This document shows positions 39,091 through 41,614 of a DNA stretch of 41,614 nt, piece after piece (position 1 is the first letter of the stretch; every line of letters starts with the position of its first letter). Location of the stretch: IMG/VR virus record IMGVR_UViG_3300029893_000023, positions 1 to 41,614 of that record; one strand, 5' to 3'. The position numbers and the translations under genes are program-made. Under the pieces are notes generated by a model, which saw nothing but the letters and a program-made list of their open reading frames with translations, made no database searches and was not told where the DNA came from. The stretch comes from a virus.

Positions 39091-39441
39091 ATGCAGCGCA
39101 CCGCTCCTCCATGGTTCATCCGCAAGCTGAAGGCGATCGACCCTTGTCTGGACGTCGAGTGGAGGGAAAACCTCGGCCCGGACAAGCTCGGTCGCTGGAT
39201 GGTGGGGGAGCGGTTGCGCTGGTCGGTCTTTACCGGATTCGGTCCTGACGGAAGCCCGGTCTACCACGTCAGAAGCAGGCTGGTCCGGGTGATCTTCGCT
39301 GAGGAGCTCGGCTCCAGGGTCCTCGACTGGCTCCGCCGACTGAGGATCAACCGCTTCGACACGGTAGACCAGATGGACGACGAGCTCGACATGGAGGGTA
39401 CGGGCAAGCATGACGCCCGCGTTTCAAATCTCGCTGTTTAA
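39091..39441 (+). CDS. Hypothetical head or joining protein, 116 residues
   Basis: The product (starts MQRTAPPWFIRKLKAID) is a soluble Trp/Arg-rich protein: WRENLGPDKLGRWMVGERLR, FAEELGSRVLDWLRRLR. It overlaps the adaptor gene by 32 nt. Between head and adaptor genes; a small head-tail joining role is possible. Unrecognised. Confidence 0.5.
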   Translation: MQRTAPPWFIRKLKAIDPCLDVEWRENLGPDKLGRWMVGERLRWSVFTGFGPDGSPVYHVRSRLVRVIFAEELGSRVLDWLRRLRINRFDTVDQMDDELDMEGTGKHDARVSNLAV

Positions 39442-40042
39442 GCTTCTCACTGGCGAGCCATCCTCGGGTGGACGGTGGGAAGACCCTGACATCATCCAGT
39501 TCATCAACTTGGGCCGCAACGAGCTCGCGGAAAAGACCCGCTGTTTCCAGATCCGCGACTCGCAAACCACCTCCTCCGGCACGAAGTCCTACTCCCTTCA
39601 GAACGACGTGATCGACTTCTACGCTTTGGAGTACGACGGCCATCCCCTGACGCCAGTGCGGCCTGAAGACTGGAGAGCGACGATCGGGGATGACGACACG
39701 ATCAAAGGCGACCCCTCGGTCTACAAGTACCAGGCCCGGCAGATTCAGCTTTTCGAAGTACCGAACGCCGCCAAAACTCTCCGCTACGAGGGATGGGGCT
39801 ACCCCACGGCGTTGACCGCGACCGGCTCTGACACCGAGTTCACGGACCGGATGGCGGAGGGAGGCGTAGCCCTTGGCGTCATCATCGCCAAGATGGCCGA
39901 TGAGCGAGCCTTGGGCCGCGAAGAGAAGATTGCAGCCGACATCATCGCGGAATTGAGCCGGCAGTTCCGTCAGAAGGGCCCGCGAAGGGTCCGATTCGGA
40001 CATACGACCAGCGCTATCCCGAGGTGGCTACGCAATGGCTGA
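39410..40042 (+). CDS. Head-tail adaptor protein
   Basis: The product is 210 residues. PDIIQFINLGRNELAEKTRC, then SYSLQNDVIDFYALEYDG, DTEFTDRMAEGGVALGVI and a C-terminal helix (AADIIAELSRQFR) follow the pattern of podovirus adaptors bound to the portal (like P22 gp4 and T7 gp11). It overlaps the fibre gene at its end. Confidence 0.65.
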   Translation: MTPAFQISLFKLLTGEPSSGGRWEDPDIIQFINLGRNELAEKTRCFQIRDSQTTSSGTKSYSLQNDVIDFYALEYDGHPLTPVRPEDWRATIGDDDTIKGDPSVYKYQARQIQLFEVPNAAKTLRYEGWGYPTALTATGSDTEFTDRMAEGGVALGVIIAKMADERALGREEKIAADIIAELSRQFRQKGPRRVRFGHTTSAIPRWLRNG

Positions 40043-41498
40043 TCCCTCTCCGTCCACGAACTGGACTTCCGACCTTCCGACCCTTCCGTCCACGAACTGG
40101 ACTTCCGACCTTCCGACCCTTCCGTCCACGAACTGGACTTCCGACCTTCCGACCCTCAGGGCCAAACCCAGGGCTTACGGCGTGGGGAAGTACGGCTCGG
40201 GTAAGTATTCCGCAGACCCAACCAGGTATGCCTGGACCAGGGTCAAGGCGACCGTCGGGATCCTGCTTCTCTTCGGCAGCATCGCCCTCATGCTGTCTTC
40301 CGCTCTCGCCGCGGACACCTACACCACGAACCTCAACCTCCGCAAACCGGCTGTCGATGTCGAAGACACCGCGACTCCCTGGGGCGAGAAGATCAACAAC
40401 AACTTCGACCTGATCGACGCGGCTCTATGGAACATCGACACCGCCAAGATCAAGACCGACGCGATCGACTCCACGAAGATACTCACCGACGCGGTTCAGA
40501 CGAACAAGATCAAGGACGATTCCGTCACCACCGCCAAGATCATCACCGGTGCGGTTACAACGCCTAAACTTGCCGACGACTCCGTTACCTCTGCGAAGGT
40601 CGCCTTCAACTATGCGGGCTCCTCCTCAGAGGGAGGCGCCGCCACGACTGCCTCAGCCCTGGCGGCGAACGGGGCGAACTGCGGGGCCGGGAACTTCCCG
40701 CTCGGAGTAGATGCTTCCGGCGCGGCCGAGAGCTGCACGGACGCGGCGACCCAGGCAGAGCTCGACACCCACGCTAACGCGACGAGCGCTCACAGTGCGA
40801 CAAGTGCGAACACCGCCAGCAGAATCGTCATGCGCGACGCTTCCGGCAATTTTACAGCCGGGACAATCCGAGCCGACACCGGCTTCAACCATAACGGTGC
40901 CGCTGGCTCAAGCTCAATATCGTGCTCTGCTGGACAAGTGGTGGGCGGGCAGACAGTCAGCGGCGGCATTGTTACTGGTGGATCATGTCAAGCGGCCGGA
41001 GGTTCTGGAGACGCTGTCCTGTCGGCAACCCAGACTTTTTCGGGAGCCAACTCGTTCACTTCTACGACCACGTTCAAAGGTCCGGTCGAACGATCCACCT
41101 GGGTGATCGTCAGCGTAACACCCGCCGCCCACTCCAACACGACGCTGGCTACAGCCAACGGGGTGAACTCGCTGACTCTCAATATGTCCGGCGGCTACGC
41201 GGAACTCATCTGGAATTGTTCTTGTTCTGGCAGCGCTGCTAACGCTTGGCGCAGATTCACAGTAGACATCGACGGTACGAAGGTCGATGGGACAGGGGAG
41301 AATAAGGGCCTTTCGTACAGCACGCACACCGGACCGGCTCAGGTCTGTGGGTTCAACCATACGACCAGGGAGCGGCTAAGCGCTGGCTCTCATACCTTCA
41401 CTCTCTATATCGACACGGACGGTAATTCACACACCATCAATCCAGGTGCCGACGTCTGTATGTTCAAGATTAGAGAGCAAATGAGTCACAACCCATGA
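40035..41498 (+). CDS. Tail fibre protein with N-terminal repeats and internal signal-like segment
   Basis: The product is 487 residues. Residues 6-41 carry three copies of a PSTNWTSDLPTL repeat. Residues 71-92 form a hydrophobic segment ending in ALAA, a signal-peptide-like anchor in the middle. Residues 96-130 (TYTTNLNLRKPAVDVEDTAT, NNNFDLIDAAL) are the usual beginning of phage fibre proteins. Residues 135-190 are KITDAVT-type collagen-like shaft repeats. The C-terminal 150 residues are a beta-rich head. It appears that a leading module was fused to a secreted fibre. Confidence 0.65.
   Translation: MADPSPSTNWTSDLPTLPSTNWTSDLPTLPSTNWTSDLPTLRAKPRAYGVGKYGSGKYSADPTRYAWTRVKATVGILLLFGSIALMLSSALAADTYTTNLNLRKPAVDVEDTATPWGEKINNNFDLIDAALWNIDTAKIKTDAIDSTKILTDAVQTNKIKDDSVTTAKIITGAVTTPKLADDSVTSAKVAFNYAGSSSEGGAATTASALAANGANCGAGNFPLGVDASGAAESCTDAATQAELDTHANATSAHSATSANTASRIVMRDASGNFTAGTIRADTGFNHNGAAGSSSISCSAGQVVGGQTVSGGIVTGGSCQAAGGSGDAVLSATQTFSGANSFTSTTTFKGPVERSTWVIVSVTPAAHSNTTLATANGVNSLTLNMSGGYAELIWNCSCSGSAANAWRRFTVDIDGTKVDGTGENKGLSYSTHTGPAQVCGFNHTTRERLSAGSHTFTLYIDTDGNSHTINPGADVCMFKIREQMSHNP
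40051..40158 (+). repeat. Three tandem 36-nt repeats in the fibre gene
   Basis: Units begin CGTCCACGAACTGGACTTCC at 40051, 40087 and 40123 and are identical except the last six bases. They keep frame and encode PSTNWTSDLPTL. Likely slippage or recombination hot spot. Confidence 0.95.
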
Positions 41499-41523
41499 GC
41501 TCGAAATTTAAGGGGCTCCGCTA

Positions 41524-41614
41524 ATGGGCTACCAGCCGACCGGCAAGCCGATGGAGCCTTCCTGTAGGCCCTGCGGCGGGAGGAAGTTCTACGAACGATG
41601 GGGACTCGAGTTTT
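41524..41614 (+). CDS. Partial gene at right edge, Cys-containing
   Basis: ATG overlaps a stop (TAATG) with AAGGGG upstream. The visible 30 residues (begins MGYQPTGKPMEPSC) include CRPCGGRKFYERWG, a zinc-ribbon-like CxxCG. The 3' end is outside the window. An even smaller frame at 41495-41524 (9 codons) bridges it to the fibre gene. Confidence 0.4.
   Translation, partial: MGYQPTGKPMEPSCRPCGGRKFYERWGLEF

Noticed and set aside
40051-40158. CRISPR-like direct repeats of 36 nt
   Set aside because: Copies are immediately adjacent with no spacers and lie inside the fibre frame.
1-41614. Direct terminal repeats or a seamless circular junction
   Set aside because: No repeated sequence was seen between the two ends, and joining them carries the 41524 frame into the fibre gene out of frame; closure may need missing bases.

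Overview
The window is a GC-rich tailed-phage genome, essentially complete. It has integrase, terminase, portal, scaffold, major capsid, adaptor, ejection proteins, fibres and lysis genes, but no tape-measure or tail-tube gene, so the virion is probably podovirus-like. A tyrosine recombinase makes it temperate. Three predicted lipoproteins with clear lipoboxes and a candidate spanin pair point to a Gram-negative host. The window cuts through the late operon: fibre genes sit at both ends and a small gene runs off the right edge, so the real molecule probably closes or permutes near here. No terminal repeat is visible.

Layout. (1) 31460-41614 continuing at 1-14194, + strand: late region. A consensus promoter starts a probable leaderless membrane peptide. 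Two terminator-like hairpins follow, then small and large terminase, portal, scaffold, capsid, a secreted capsid-adjacent protein, adaptor and fibre. The left part carries a second fibre, a crowded lysis and envelope cassette ending in an NlpC/P60-type endolysin, a 1044-residue tail protein, and three ejection-type proteins including a 1510-residue polyvalent protein. (2) 14195-14544: control region with an extended -10 promoter, a short leftward ORF and a predicted pseudoknotted RNA. (3) 14545-27341, + strand: early/middle operon with an HTH regulator, an excisionase-like protein, a recombination set (a conserved protein of the DYGVIPG family, a Cas4-like Fe-S nuclease, a resolvase-like nuclease, HNH), GroES, many tiny genes, and the integrase. 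It contains about 800 nt of highly structured non-coding sequence (17357-18200). (4) 27365-27403: bidirectional terminator. (5) 27414-30491, - strand: plasmid-like module (RadC, DUF932, DUF5348-like and unknown genes) behind a leader RNA with a terminator. (6) 30632-31459: regulatory or origin-like region with phased CAGCG repeats and a G-rich tract.

The strongest candidate for something new is the large structured RNA at 17357-18200, which has the size, phage context and ornate folding expected of the GOLLD/ROOL kind of phage RNA. Next come two smaller RNAs (14352-14490 + and 30514-30616 -) with the same crossing-stem topology, each behind an extended -10 promoter. Other notable points are two adjacent small genes with apparent +1 frameshifts, half of a Dam methyltransferase fused to a zinc-ribbon-like start, and a hypervariable Ala/Ser repeat gene. 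No DNA or RNA polymerase was recognised, so replication probably depends on the host. All functions are assigned from motifs and context read by eye; no database search was run.
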